Positions 18,344 to 27,656 of a stretch of 64,000 nucleotides of DNA are shown one piece after another (within the stretch, counting starts at the first letter, position 1; each line of letters starts with the position of its first letter). This stretch comes from Bacillota bacterium. GTDB taxonomy: Bacteria; Bacillota; Clostridia; Lachnospirales; Lachnospiraceae. The notes under the pieces are model-generated. The model did not search any database and was not told where the DNA came from. It saw only the letters and a program-made list of their open reading frames with translations. The stretch lies in the NCBI GenBank assembly GCA_023415055.1, contig JAEZLZ010000068.1:124001-188000 (forward strand). The letters run 5' to 3'. Position numbers and translations under genes: made by a program.

Positions 18344-20275
18344 TTAATCCAGTTCCACTACCCCGGTATAAAGCTGATGATACCTTCCGCGCATATCGAG
18401 AAGCTCCTCATGAGTACCCTGCTCTACAATCTCTCCCTGCTCCAGCACGATAATTCGGTTCGAATCTCGTACTGTGGACAGTCTATGTGCAATTACAAAG
18501 GTAGTTCGGTTCTTCATTAACCGGTCCATACCATGTTCAATATGTTTTTCTGTTCTTGTATCGACAGAACTGGTTGCTTCATCGAGGATCAAAATCGGAG
18601 CCTTTGATATAGCCGCACGAGCTATGTTTAGAAGCTGCCGCTCACCCTGACTCAGATTAGTACCGTCACCATCCAGTACCGTATCATATCCATCCGGGAG
18701 TCTCTCAATGAAAGAATGAGCACTCGCTATCTTTGCGGCAGCAATCACTTCTTCATCCGATGCATCCAGACGTCCATATCGGATATTCTCTCTGACAGTA
18801 TCTGAAAACAAGTGGGTATCCTGAAGCACCATCGCAATATTACCTCTTAACGAATCCTTCCGGATATTCTTTATATTGATGTCATCGATCATGATCTGTC
18901 CTTCTTCGATTTCATAGAAGCGGTTGATCAGGTTTGTTATCGTGGTCTTTCCTGCACCGGTGGAACCTACAAACGCGATTTTTTCACCGGGTTTCACGCT
19001 TACATTAATCTGTTTGAGTATGGTCTTATCCGGAGTATATCCAAAGGTCACGTCCTTTAGCGTCACTTCACCTCTAATCCGCTTTGCGCCTTCCTGCTGA
19101 TTTGATTCGGCACAGATATTAATAGCCTCGGCCGGATCTTTCGCTTCCGGTGTCTCATCCATGACCTCAAATACTCTTTCTGCTCCTGCCAATGCTGCGT
19201 AAATGGTATTCATCTGCATTGATAATTCATTGATTGGTCTCGAATATTGCCTTGAATAGTTCGTAAATATAGTGAGACCGCCAATATCAAAATTCGTAGT
19301 CAAGCAAAGGATCCCGCCGACCGTTGCAGAGATCGCATAACTGATCTGGCTCAAATTTCCCATAACCGGCCCCATGATACCTCCGAAAAATTGTGCCTTA
19401 ATCTGCTTCTTACGCAGATCATCACTTAAGAATCTAAACTCTTCCATAGTTGTCTCTTCATGACAGAACACCTTGATTACTTTCTGACCGCTGACTGTTT
19501 CCTCAATATATCCATTGACAGCACCAAGTGCCTGCTGCTGTCCTTTATAATACTTACTGCTTTGTTTACCGATCGATCCGGCTACATAAATTAATACCGG
19601 CACTGCTACAATAGTGATAACCGCCAGTATCCAATTTGTTACGAACATCAGTATCATCGTACCAAGTAAGGTGATGACACCTGAAAAAATCTGTGACAAT
19701 GTATTATTCAGCATCTCACCGATGGAATCGAGGTCGTTCGTAAAGCGGCTCATGATGTCACCATGAGCATGGGTATCATGATATTTTACCGGAAGCTTCT
19801 GAAGCTTTCCAAATAACTCTTCCCTGATCCTAACCAGCGCATTTTGAGATACTCCAATCATAATTCGCTGCTGCAGATAGGAACTTATGACGCCGACAGC
19901 GTAGATGCCCGCCATAATTAGGATACCTGATACGAGATATCTTATTTTTTCTTCCGCAGATCGATCGGTAGCTACCAAATTATTGATGATGGGCCGAAGT
20001 AAATAGCTTCCGCCCAAGCTTGCCAGGGTACCGCCCAGTACGCACAGAAAGACGAACCATATTTTAACCTTATCATGCCCGATATAGGAAAGCAGCCTGC
20101 TGATCGTTACATTCGTGTTTTTTGGCTTACCTCCGCCTATACCAGAGCGTGGACCCCCGGGCCTTCTTCCCCCCGGACCGGCCATTTTCATTCCTCCGGG
20201 TCCCTTCCTAATATTCATATTACTCCCATATCTGCGTAAAAGCTCTTCTTTTCTTTCTTCACTAATCTGACTCAT
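18344..20275 (-). CDS. Heterodimeric ABC exporter subunit (catalytic half)
   Basis: A 643-residue half-transporter: a Gly/Pro/Arg-rich N-terminal tail (about residues 22-52), six transmembrane helices (about 65-350) and an ATPase domain. Walker A is GSTGAGKTT, Walker B LILDEATSSVD with the catalytic Glu, and the signature is LSQGE rather than LSGGQ, as in the EfrB/BmrD/TM288-type partner. It overlaps the upstream subunit by one base (TAATG). With that subunit it should form an asymmetric multidrug or lipid exporter controlled by the MarR gene at the head of the operon. Confidence 0.92.
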   Translation of the reverse strand: MSQISEERKEELLRRYGSNMNIRKGPGGMKMAGPGGRRPGGPRSGIGGGKPKNTNVTISRLLSYIGHDKVKIWFVFLCVLGGTLASLGGSYLLRPIINNLVATDRSAEEKIRYLVSGILIMAGIYAVGVISSYLQQRIMIGVSQNALVRIREELFGKLQKLPVKYHDTHAHGDIMSRFTNDLDSIGEMLNNTLSQIFSGVITLLGTMILMFVTNWILAVITIVAVPVLIYVAGSIGKQSSKYYKGQQQALGAVNGYIEETVSGQKVIKVFCHEETTMEEFRFLSDDLRKKQIKAQFFGGIMGPVMGNLSQISYAISATVGGILCLTTNFDIGGLTIFTNYSRQYSRPINELSMQMNTIYAALAGAERVFEVMDETPEAKDPAEAINICAESNQQEGAKRIRGEVTLKDVTFGYTPDKTILKQINVSVKPGEKIAFVGSTGAGKTTITNLINRFYEIEEGQIMIDDINIKNIRKDSLRGNIAMVLQDTHLFSDTVRENIRYGRLDASDEEVIAAAKIASAHSFIERLPDGYDTVLDGDGTNLSQGERQLLNIARAAISKAPILILDEATSSVDTRTEKHIEHGMDRLMKNRTTFVIAHRLSTVRDSNRIIVLEQGEIVEQGTHEELLDMRGRYHQLYTGVVELD

Positions 20276-22011
20276 TATGCTGTCACCTTCTTATCCATCT
20301 GTGAATAATAAATCTCATTATATGTGTCACAGCCTTGCATCAATTCTGTGTGAGAGCCAATGCCGGCAATCCTGCCATCATCGATGACAATAATTTTATC
20401 TGCGTCAATCACGGAAGTGATTCTCTGAGCAATAATGATTTTTGTTGCATTTTTAAGCTCGTTCTTGAAGCTTTCCCTGATCTTAGCTTCTGTAGCCGTA
20501 TCTACAGCACTTGTACTGTCGTCAAGAATCAGAATCTTAGGCTGCTTCAGCATCGTTCTGGCAATACATAATCGTTGCTTCTGACCACCGGAAACATTGA
20601 CGCCGCCTTGGCCAAGCTCTGTCTCATAACCTTCCGTAAATGAGGATATAAATCCATGTGCCTGTGCATTCTCTGCAAAATGATGGATGGTTGCATCATC
20701 CGCTTCTTCATCTCCCCACCTGAGGTTTTCCTTGATGGTACCGGAAAACAGAATATTCTTTTGTAATACGATTCCGACCCCGTCCCGAAGCTTATGTAGC
20801 GAGTAATCTTTAACATTCACATCATCGACCAGTACCTCTCCCCGGTCTGTATCGTATAATCTGGGAATCAACTGGACTAGACTTGATTTACCGCTGCCGG
20901 TGGAACCGATGATACCGACTGTCTCACCCTGATTTATGATAAGATTAATATCCTCAAGAACCCATTTTTCATTATTTTTATAATATTTAAAGCTGACATT
21001 TCTAAATTCGATCTTACCATTTTGAACCGTTAGCTCTTTTTCTGTTGCATTCTCATCCGTAAGATCTATATCAGTACAAAGTACCTCATTGATTCTTTTT
21101 GCAGATGCAAGTGCTCTGGAACTATTTAAAATAATCATGGAAACCATCATAAGAGAAATGAGAATCTGGACAACATAATTCACAAATGCAGTCAGTACAC
21201 CGGTACTCATGCTGCCTGAAATTACTTGATTTCCACCAAACCAAACCACTGCCAGCGTAGTGATATTCATCGCAAGCGTCATGACCGGCATAGTGAAGAT
21301 AACAGCCTTCATCGCTTTGAGTGTGTTATCCTTTAAATCATTGTTTGCTTTTTCAAATTTATCCTCTTCATAATCTTCTCTCACAAAGGATTTTACAACC
21401 CTGATATTGGTCAGGTTTTCTTGTGTGGCTGTATTCAGTGTATCCAGCTTCTTCTGCATGATTGTAAACCTGGGAAATGCTACTTTCATGATGCAATAAA
21501 TTGCAATCGATAATAATGGAATCACACATAGGATAACGAATGCCAGCTTCGGATTTAGTACGAAAGCCATAATTAGAGCGCCGATCAGCATGCCCGGGGC
21601 TCTTAAAGCCATTCTAAGCATCATTTGAATCATGTTCTGTATCAGAGTAATGTCATTTGTCAATCGTGTGATCAAAGAACCGGTATTGAATCGGTCAATA
21701 TTGGTGAAGGAAAATTTCTGGATCTGATTAAACAGATCCTTTCTTAAATCATTTGCAAATCCGGTAGATGCTTTAATGGCAAAGTAAGCTCCGCCAACAC
21801 CGCCAGCCATCATACACAGTGCCGTTATAACCATGGTGGCACCCATACTTATGATGTATGAGATCCCTCTGCCACCGCTTACCCCGGAATCTATTATGTT
21901 ACTTAACAGTAATGGCATAACCACTTCACCGATTACCTCCACAATCATCAGAATCGGACCTATGATAAATGCAGACAGATACGGTTTTACATATTTATAA
22001 TATCGTTTCAT
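20275..22011 (-). CDS. Heterodimeric ABC exporter subunit (degenerate-site half)
   Basis: A 578-residue half-transporter with six transmembrane helices and one ATPase domain. Walker A GSTGSGKSS and signature VSGGQ are canonical, but Walker B reads LILDDSTSAVD, with Asp in place of the catalytic Glu. That substitution is the known mark of the non-hydrolysing site in heterodimeric exporters such as TM287/288, BmrCD and EfrAB, and it complements the partner at 18344-20275. It starts four bases after the MarR stop. The substrate is unknown. Confidence 0.92.
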   Translation of the reverse strand: MKRYYKYVKPYLSAFIIGPILMIVEVIGEVVMPLLLSNIIDSGVSGGRGISYIISMGATMVITALCMMAGGVGGAYFAIKASTGFANDLRKDLFNQIQKFSFTNIDRFNTGSLITRLTNDITLIQNMIQMMLRMALRAPGMLIGALIMAFVLNPKLAFVILCVIPLLSIAIYCIMKVAFPRFTIMQKKLDTLNTATQENLTNIRVVKSFVREDYEEDKFEKANNDLKDNTLKAMKAVIFTMPVMTLAMNITTLAVVWFGGNQVISGSMSTGVLTAFVNYVVQILISLMMVSMIILNSSRALASAKRINEVLCTDIDLTDENATEKELTVQNGKIEFRNVSFKYYKNNEKWVLEDINLIINQGETVGIIGSTGSGKSSLVQLIPRLYDTDRGEVLVDDVNVKDYSLHKLRDGVGIVLQKNILFSGTIKENLRWGDEEADDATIHHFAENAQAHGFISSFTEGYETELGQGGVNVSGGQKQRLCIARTMLKQPKILILDDSTSAVDTATEAKIRESFKNELKNATKIIIAQRITSVIDADKIIVIDDGRIAGIGSHTELMQGCDTYNEIYYSQMDKKVTA

Positions 22012-22015
22012 TGTA

Positions 22016-22495
22016 TTATTTCCTTTCCTTTTTTGATTTCATTTCTTCTTCCATTCTGGTCAGATTACCCTCCAGCCTTTGGAGTAGCGCAGACAGGGTA
22101 CATTTATCTTCATCCGTAAATCCTTCAAAAACTTGACGGTCTGTAGAATCAAATATCTGTTTGCTTTGTTCTACAACACCGTTTCCTTTCTCCGTGATCG
22201 TAATCTGATTGAGACGATTATCTCCCTGATTCATTTCCTTTTTGATGTATCCACCCTTTTCCAACTTTTTCAGAGATACCGCTATCGTAGCTGCAGATAC
22301 GTCCATTGACAATGAAAGGTCCTTCTGAGAAGCAGACGGATTATGAGCGATTCTCATAAGCAAATGATGCTGGGCTTGGTAGACACCTGTGGCATCCAGA
22401 TTATTCTGCATGATTTTCCTATGCTTCATTGCAAAGCCTATGATCTGATGAACGATTTCCTTATTACTGATTTTACTTCCTTCATTATGATCCAT
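22016..22495 (-). CDS. MarR-family repressor of the ABC exporter operon
   Basis: A 159-residue winged-helix regulator. The DNA-binding region reads 'SASQKDLSLSMDVSAATIAVSLKKLEKGGYIKKEMNQGDNR', the MarR helix-turn-helix and wing. It is first in the operon with the two exporter genes, the common arrangement in which a MarR protein senses the exported compound. Three tandem 15-base palindromic units directly upstream (22534-22578) are the likely operator. Confidence 0.9.
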   Translation of the reverse strand: MDHNEGSKISNKEIVHQIIGFAMKHRKIMQNNLDATGVYQAQHHLLMRIAHNPSASQKDLSLSMDVSAATIAVSLKKLEKGGYIKKEMNQGDNRLNQITITEKGNGVVEQSKQIFDSTDRQVFEGFTDEDKCTLSALLQRLEGNLTRMEEEMKSKKERK

Positions 22496-22533
22496 ATTCG
22501 TTACTCACCACTTTCTGTTCTATTTACTATTAG

Positions 22534-22578
22534 CCTGTTAATTATCATCTAGTTAATTATTAGCTAGTTAATTAATAG
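22534..22578. promoter_or_regulatory. Triple 15-base tandem operator for the exporter MarR
   Basis: Three adjoining 15-base units, each centred on GTTAATTA and exactly in register: CCTGTTAATTATCAT, CTAGTTAATTATTAG and CTAGTTAATTAATAG. The last two are near-perfect palindromes. They lie 39-83 bases upstream of the MarR start, so several dimers could line one helical face region. Read directly; binding is inferred. Confidence 0.6.
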
Positions 22579-22861
22579 TTACTATACCACTATTCCTTTA
22601 CTTAAGTCAATATTCTATTTTATTACATCACCAATCATCTCAAATCTATGGCTGCATAGAATAAAATAACATCCAAAAATATGTGGGCGAACTCAAAAAT
22701 GCAGCAAAGTGATGATTGGAGAATGCAACGCGACCAATAAAACAAAGATAAAAAATAGAGCAGCTTACGAAACTATGCTGCAGGATAAAATAAATGCAGA
22801 AAATTATATTGCTAAAGTATGATGCCAATTATTGAAAGATGAGCTTTCTCATAGCAATAGC

Positions 22862-22908
22862 TTGACACGCTATTATTATTCAACTATATTTTAATTAGAT
22901 ATCTAATT
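22862..22908 (+). promoter_or_regulatory. Promoter and 16-base palindrome of the second MarR gene
   Basis: TTGACA (22862-22867), a 17-base spacer and TATATT (22885-22890) form a near-ideal sigma-A promoter. Immediately downstream, AATTAGATATCTAATT (22893-22908) is a perfect 16-base palindrome covering the likely transcription start, a classic MarR autorepression site. The rest of the 438-base divergent gap (22496-22933) is AT-rich, and I see no convincing gene in it. Confidence 0.7.
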
Positions 22909-22933
22909 CAATATTAAATAAGGTGGTTTATCC

Positions 22934-23374
22934 ATGCAAATTGAGAACAAGCGTCTGCATACTGCTTTGATCGGCTGCTACGCAGCACATAAAAGGAGCT
23001 GCTTTCAAGAATTTCAAAAATTAAATCTTACTTCAGGACAACCCAAGGTACTATCTATTTTATTTCAAAATGAAGGTTACCTGCAAAAAGAGTTAGCAGA
23101 TAGATGCCATGTTGAGCCTGCTACTATCACCTCGATTCTGGGAAATATGATGAAGAAGGGGTTTATTCGTAAGGAAATGGTCTATGTTTCCGGTAATAAG
23201 CGTGCCTTTGCCATCTATCTGACCGATCTAGGTCGTGATATGGCGATCAAAGTAAATAAGATCACTGACGACATGGAGGAGCTCAGCTTTCGAGATTTTA
23301 AGGATGATGATAAGAAGCTTTTACTTGAATTATTAAATCGCATCCAGTCAAATCTTGACCATGTGGGAAGATAG
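22934..23374 (+). CDS. MarR-family transcriptional regulator
   Basis: 146 residues. The winged helix is 'YLQKELADRCHVEPATITSILGNMMKKGFIRKEMVYVSGNKRAFAIYLT', preceded by the dimerisation helices. An AAGGTGG ribosome site precedes the ATG. It lies 42 bases upstream of a carboxylesterase gene on the same strand, so it probably controls both. It is unrelated in detail to the MarR protein encoded divergently. Confidence 0.9.
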   Translation: MQIENKRLHTALIGCYAAHKRSCFQEFQKLNLTSGQPKVLSILFQNEGYLQKELADRCHVEPATITSILGNMMKKGFIRKEMVYVSGNKRAFAIYLTDLGRDMAIKVNKITDDMEELSFRDFKDDDKKLLLELLNRIQSNLDHVGR

Positions 23375-23416
23375 ACACGCATTATTATTAAATAGGGACA
23401 GATAGGAGAAATAATT

Positions 23417-24970
23417 ATGTTAAGACGAGTAATGATCGAAAATGGATGGATTGAAGGACTACCTGCAGCGGATCCTCGAATTATTTCTTTTAAGGGAATT
23501 CCTTTTGCCAAGCCTCCGGTTGGTTCACTGCGTTTTCATGCACCACAACCAGCCTCAAACTGGGTTGGTGTCTGGAAGACTTATAGCTTCGCTCCAATTT
23601 CTATGCAGAATTTTCATGTTATGAATAAGTACGACATCTACACCCGCGAATGGAATGTGGATCCCGAAATACCTATGAGTGAAGACTGTCTATATCTTAA
23701 TGTATGGACACCTGCGAAAAAATCGGACGAAAAGCTGCCTGTATTTGTATGGTATTTCGGTGGTGCCTTTCAGGTCGGAAACACCGCTGAGATGGAATTT
23801 GACGGAGAACGGTTTGCAAGGCGGGGAATTATATTTGTCAGTATTAATTACCGTGTAAATGTCTTCGGTTTCCTATGCCATCCCGAAATCACTGCAGAAA
23901 ATCCGGATCAACCAGCGAATTTCGGATTGCTTGATCAACAATTGGGGACTCAATGGGTGAAACGTAATATAGCCTCCTTTGGTGGTGATCCCGATAATAT
24001 CACGATCGGTGGTCAGTCTGCGGGCGGGGAAAGTGTACTGCAGCAAATTGCTTCCGAACAAAATACGGGGCTTTTTCAGAAGGCTATCATTCAGAGTGGC
24101 GTGCTTTTGAACACTTATGAAGAACTCTTCAAAACGATGACCCTGGCGCAGGCTGAACAGAATGGAGTAGAATTTTTTGATTTCTTAGGGGTAAAGTCTC
24201 TTAAGGAAGCACGAGCATTGGACGCTTCCTACCTCATTCAAAGATGGGGGGAATATGGTGACTTTTTAACCAACATGCAATTATGGGGTCCGGTTTTGGA
24301 CAGCAAGTTTATGAAAGAGGATCCCATGAAGCTTTTCTATGAAGGGAAACGTCAATCTGTTTCCATACTTCTTGGACAGACTCGGGACGAATTCCGCGCT
24401 TGTCTAGAAGCAAAAGACAAAGAGGAAATAATACAGAAAGCTAAGCAAATTTATGGAAAAAAATCCGATGAATTTCTTAGGTTAATTGGTTGGCCAGAGG
24501 CCTCCTTTGAGGATCTGAAGAAGGCCACGGAAATTTCATCCATCGAATATGGTATCCGTGCTCTTTGTGAACGGCAGGAAGAATTGAATTCCGACTTAAA
24601 AAATTACTATTACGAATTCGATGCAGAGATCCCGGGTTGGGATCATCCCGGCTCGTTCCATTCTTCCGAGTTATGGTTCACTTTTGAGACACTTGCAAAA
24701 TGCTGGCGGCCTTTTACCGGAAAGCATTATGATTTGGCAAGGCATATGTGCAACTATTGGTCTAATTTTATCAGATCCGGTGATCCAAACGGGATGGATT
24801 CAACCGGGGACGTAATGCCTGAATGGAAGCCATATACCAAAGCTCAGCCAAATAAGATGCTGTTTTCGAATACCTCCCAACCTATGGTATGCCAAGCTTC
24901 TTCGTATATGTCCTTTTTGCTTCGATGTTACTTTGAGCAATATGTCAATTACTCAGATATAGTTAGCTGA
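23417..24970 (+). CDS. Carboxylesterase (type B family, PnbA-like)
   Basis: A 517-residue alpha/beta-hydrolase of the carboxylesterase type B/PnbA family. The N-terminus has 'FKGIPFAKPPVGSLRF'; the conserved 'SEDCLYLNVWTP' and oxyanion region 'WYFGGAFQVG' follow. The nucleophile is Ser201 in GGQSAGGES. The acid is probably Glu in 'GQTRDEFR', and the His lies in 'PGSFHSSELWF'. There is no signal peptide, so it is cytoplasmic. It follows a MarR gene and may hydrolyse an ester signal or xenobiotic sensed by that regulator. A ribosome site (AGGAG) is present. Confidence 0.92.
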   Translation: MLRRVMIENGWIEGLPAADPRIISFKGIPFAKPPVGSLRFHAPQPASNWVGVWKTYSFAPISMQNFHVMNKYDIYTREWNVDPEIPMSEDCLYLNVWTPAKKSDEKLPVFVWYFGGAFQVGNTAEMEFDGERFARRGIIFVSINYRVNVFGFLCHPEITAENPDQPANFGLLDQQLGTQWVKRNIASFGGDPDNITIGGQSAGGESVLQQIASEQNTGLFQKAIIQSGVLLNTYEELFKTMTLAQAEQNGVEFFDFLGVKSLKEARALDASYLIQRWGEYGDFLTNMQLWGPVLDSKFMKEDPMKLFYEGKRQSVSILLGQTRDEFRACLEAKDKEEIIQKAKQIYGKKSDEFLRLIGWPEASFEDLKKATEISSIEYGIRALCERQEELNSDLKNYYYEFDAEIPGWDHPGSFHSSELWFTFETLAKCWRPFTGKHYDLARHMCNYWSNFIRSGDPNGMDSTGDVMPEWKPYTKAQPNKMLFSNTSQPMVCQASSYMSFLLRCYFEQYVNYSDIVS

Positions 24971-24986
24971 TTTGTGAATTGGTTGA

Positions 24987-25086
24987 AATATATGCTTTGG
25001 GAAGGAAGATAAATAGTTTCCCCATACTACGCTGTTTATCAGCCTGTGTGAGAGAACTTATTTATCTTCCTTACTAAGTATATATT
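24987..25086. terminator. Nested inverted repeat between convergent esterase and subtilase genes
   Basis: An inner 12-base stem GGAAGATAAATA / TATTTATCTTCC (25004, 25059) sits inside an outer stem AATATATGCTT / AAGTATATATT (24987, 25076) with one mismatch. It fills the gap between convergent genes and probably terminates both. Confidence 0.6.
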
Positions 25087-25110
25087 ATTTGGTAAAATAG
25101 TCATATCGTT

Positions 25111-26814
25111 TTATATATTACCTCTGAGATCTTCGAACACACCAAAAATATCCAATATTCCAAAACCCCATTCTTTACTTGGATAGGTTCTGGTGGGTTC
25201 TCTTTTGGCTCCTCTTAATAGTATATTTTTTATATCTGTTCCGTCCATATGATCCAAGGTTTCTCTAACAATACCCCATTCAAGTAACATCGCGGCGATA
25301 CCGGCTGTATGTGCTGTTGCAACACTGGTTCCAGTCATCCTCGTGTAACTATTATTACGGGCCGGACCTATAAGATTTACGCCGGGAGCCGCTATACTCG
25401 GGGCAATCCGATTTGCCCTGGTAAAACCTCTGCTTGCATTTAGATAAAGACTTTCATTTGAACTATCATACGATGTAACCACAATAGGAATATCAACATT
25501 TGCTGGAGAAGTTAAGGTAGTATAAGGAGTAGAATTTACAAAAAATGTTTCCCCGGAAATAAAATTATTGATTGGGAGCCATATATTCAAACGCAATGGA
25601 AGTGTTTCATCCCCTTTGTGAATCACAATACGCCAGATTCCTTGTGTCGGATTCTTTAATCTCATGATAACAAGTTGTGCACCTGACCTAGAGCCTACTA
25701 ATTGAAAGTAAATATTAATTTTGGTTGTTTCAAATATAAAACCGACTTCTCTTCTCTCATTGATCCTTGGTGCGATAAGCGGTACCGACTCCCCTCCAGG
25801 AGAAATCAATTCTACTCCAAAGGTATTCGGAACATCGCCCCAGATTTCATAATATAGACCTTTTTCGTCCGGTCCGATATTTAATTCTATTGTTTCCTGA
25901 TTTGTTCCGAGTAACATGGTTCTTTCATAATGATGCCGGCTGTTGCCTTCATTTCCTGCGGCTATGGAGACTGATATCCCTTCCAAAAGTCCTATAGATG
26001 ATAGATAATCACTTAAAGCATCCGTGGCATCATGAGATCCCTCGGAAGTCCCAAGACCAATACATATCGATAGAGGTCGATTATATTTTGCAGCAGTTTC
26101 AATTAGGTACTTTACCGCCAACATAATATCATTTTCTTGATAGCAATTAGCTTCATGAGATACCATGTAGAAATCTCTAATCGTATTTTTTGCTTGCCTT
26201 AATTTCACCACTACTAACTCAGCATCCGGAGCAACACCTGAGAATACATTTTTTTCATCTTCATTACCGGCTGCAATCCCGGCCAGAAATGTACCATGTC
26301 CGATCTCATCAGCACTTGGCACGATTGATTCTGGATCATCACTCTTCAGTGCTGAATTAATTTGATCTCGTGTATATTCTGTACCATAGAAGAAGCCTTC
26401 CGGTGAATTTCCGGTTTGTATGGTTTGATCCCATATTGAAACAATCTTTGTAGTACCATCCCCTTTGATAAAAGCTTTATGAGTATAGTCAATCCCCGTA
26501 TCAACGATTCCGATCAATACTCCTTGGCCCCGCAGATTCATTCCCGGAAAATTACGAAGCCTCCTCACACCGGAATCCTCCAGACTCTGCTCATCCAGTA
26601 ATCCGAACAGTCTCACAAATACCTTATAGCCATAAGCATCCAGCGATTTTTCCGGCACCAGATACTTAGGGATATAGACTGCTGTATATTTTTGATCGAT
26701 TTTAATATGGCATATTTCACTGTGTGCCAGTACTTCATCAGAATCCAACTCATAATCAGTAATAAAATCGCTATATTCCTCGCTTACGATAGCATTATCA
26801 CAATTTGAATTCAC
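25111..26814 (-). CDS. S8 subtilisin-like serine protease, Csp-like
   Basis: A 567-residue subtilase with an intact triad: Asp105 (VDTGIDYT), His173 (GHGTFLAG) and Ser497 (GTSVATAHTAG). There is no signal peptide or membrane segment. The short N-terminal pro-like region (about 1-95) and the large inserted beta domain between His and Ser (about residues 290-440) resemble the Clostridial CspA/CspB/CspC germination proteases. Unlike CspC, which lacks catalytic residues, this one appears active. It is monocistronic. A role in spore germination or intracellular proteolysis is inferred from family. Confidence 0.88.
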   Translation of the reverse strand: MNSNCDNAIVSEEYSDFITDYELDSDEVLAHSEICHIKIDQKYTAVYIPKYLVPEKSLDAYGYKVFVRLFGLLDEQSLEDSGVRRLRNFPGMNLRGQGVLIGIVDTGIDYTHKAFIKGDGTTKIVSIWDQTIQTGNSPEGFFYGTEYTRDQINSALKSDDPESIVPSADEIGHGTFLAGIAAGNEDEKNVFSGVAPDAELVVVKLRQAKNTIRDFYMVSHEANCYQENDIMLAVKYLIETAAKYNRPLSICIGLGTSEGSHDATDALSDYLSSIGLLEGISVSIAAGNEGNSRHHYERTMLLGTNQETIELNIGPDEKGLYYEIWGDVPNTFGVELISPGGESVPLIAPRINERREVGFIFETTKINIYFQLVGSRSGAQLVIMRLKNPTQGIWRIVIHKGDETLPLRLNIWLPINNFISGETFFVNSTPYTTLTSPANVDIPIVVTSYDSSNESLYLNASRGFTRANRIAPSIAAPGVNLIGPARNNSYTRMTGTSVATAHTAGIAAMLLEWGIVRETLDHMDGTDIKNILLRGAKREPTRTYPSKEWGFGILDIFGVFEDLRGNI

Positions 26815-26912
26815 TATAATACTCCAAATTATTTCTCAAAATAATATATGATGATAATCGTATTTCTTTGTATGAAATTTATGATGCCGTAATTTATACT
26901 TATTGAGCAGAA

Positions 26913-27656
26913 CTATTCCCATTTGAAATAACGTATAGCAATAAACATGCATATCCCGGCAATTACAGCCATGATAGCAAGTGGTAAATAAATATTTCCT
27001 ACCGGTAAATCAAGAACTGCCGATTTCAGTATCTTTATCCCCTGTGTCAAAGGTAAAACATTCACTATCCTTTGCATCGTTTTCGGCATCGCTTCATATG
27101 GCAATGTTGCACCTGAAAAAATCAGCATCGGAAAATATAATACACTTGCAATTACTCCCGCCGTCTTAGAATTTTTTGCAATTCCTCCGACCATTGCTCC
27201 CATACTAAACATAGTGATTATTACGAGCAGCCATCCAAATAGGAAATAGAGCGGACTTCCGATCATTTTAAAATCGAAGAAAATTGATGCAGTAATATAC
27301 AGTGTAATCAGAGAAGTCAAAGCATACAGAAAATAAATCGATACTTCCACGAATATAATAGTCACCGGACTTACCGGGGTTACCTTGAATCTTTTCAAAA
27401 TCTGCTTACTCCTATAGTCTGATACCACTATCGGCAGCCCCATAACGCCGCCTGCACAGATGGCGATACTGGCCAATGCACCAAAGGACTGCTGCATAAA
27501 GGTGTAACCGGCTCCCTCAAAGGCCGGTTTGTCTCCATAAATCACCCCAAGCACGACAAGCACAATCATCGGCATAATTACTGCAAAAATCAGCATATCC
27601 ATACCACGCAGTGATAATTTCAATTCTGTTTTTAACATCATTTTATAAGCTCTCAT
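26913..27656 (-). CDS. ABC-2 type transporter permease
   Basis: About 247 residues with six transmembrane helices. I begin at the ATG at 27656, which overlaps the ATPase stop and follows GGAGG by eight bases; this gives 'MRAYKMMLKTELKLSLRG', the usual cytosolic start of ABC-2 permeases. It contains 'AGGVMGLPIVVSDYRSKQILKRFKVTPVSP', the conserved amphipathic coupling region. It pairs with the ATPase immediately upstream; the function is probably drug or peptide export. The longer frame to 27707 would overlap the ATPase further and lacks support. Confidence 0.9.
   Translation of the reverse strand: MRAYKMMLKTELKLSLRGMDMLIFAVIMPMIVLVVLGVIYGDKPAFEGAGYTFMQQSFGALASIAICAGGVMGLPIVVSDYRSKQILKRFKVTPVSPVTIIFVEVSIYFLYALTSLITLYITASIFFDFKMIGSPLYFLFGWLLVIITMFSMGAMVGGIAKNSKTAGVIASVLYFPMLIFSGATLPYEAMPKTMQRIVNVLPLTQGIKILKSAVLDLPVGNIYLPLAIMAVIAGICMFIAIRYFKWE

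Noticed and set aside
22646..22828. 60-codon hydrophobic minus-strand frame in the gap between the two MarR genes
   Set aside because: No ribosome site, no family resemblance, and AT-rich sequence readily gives hydrophobic frames of this size.
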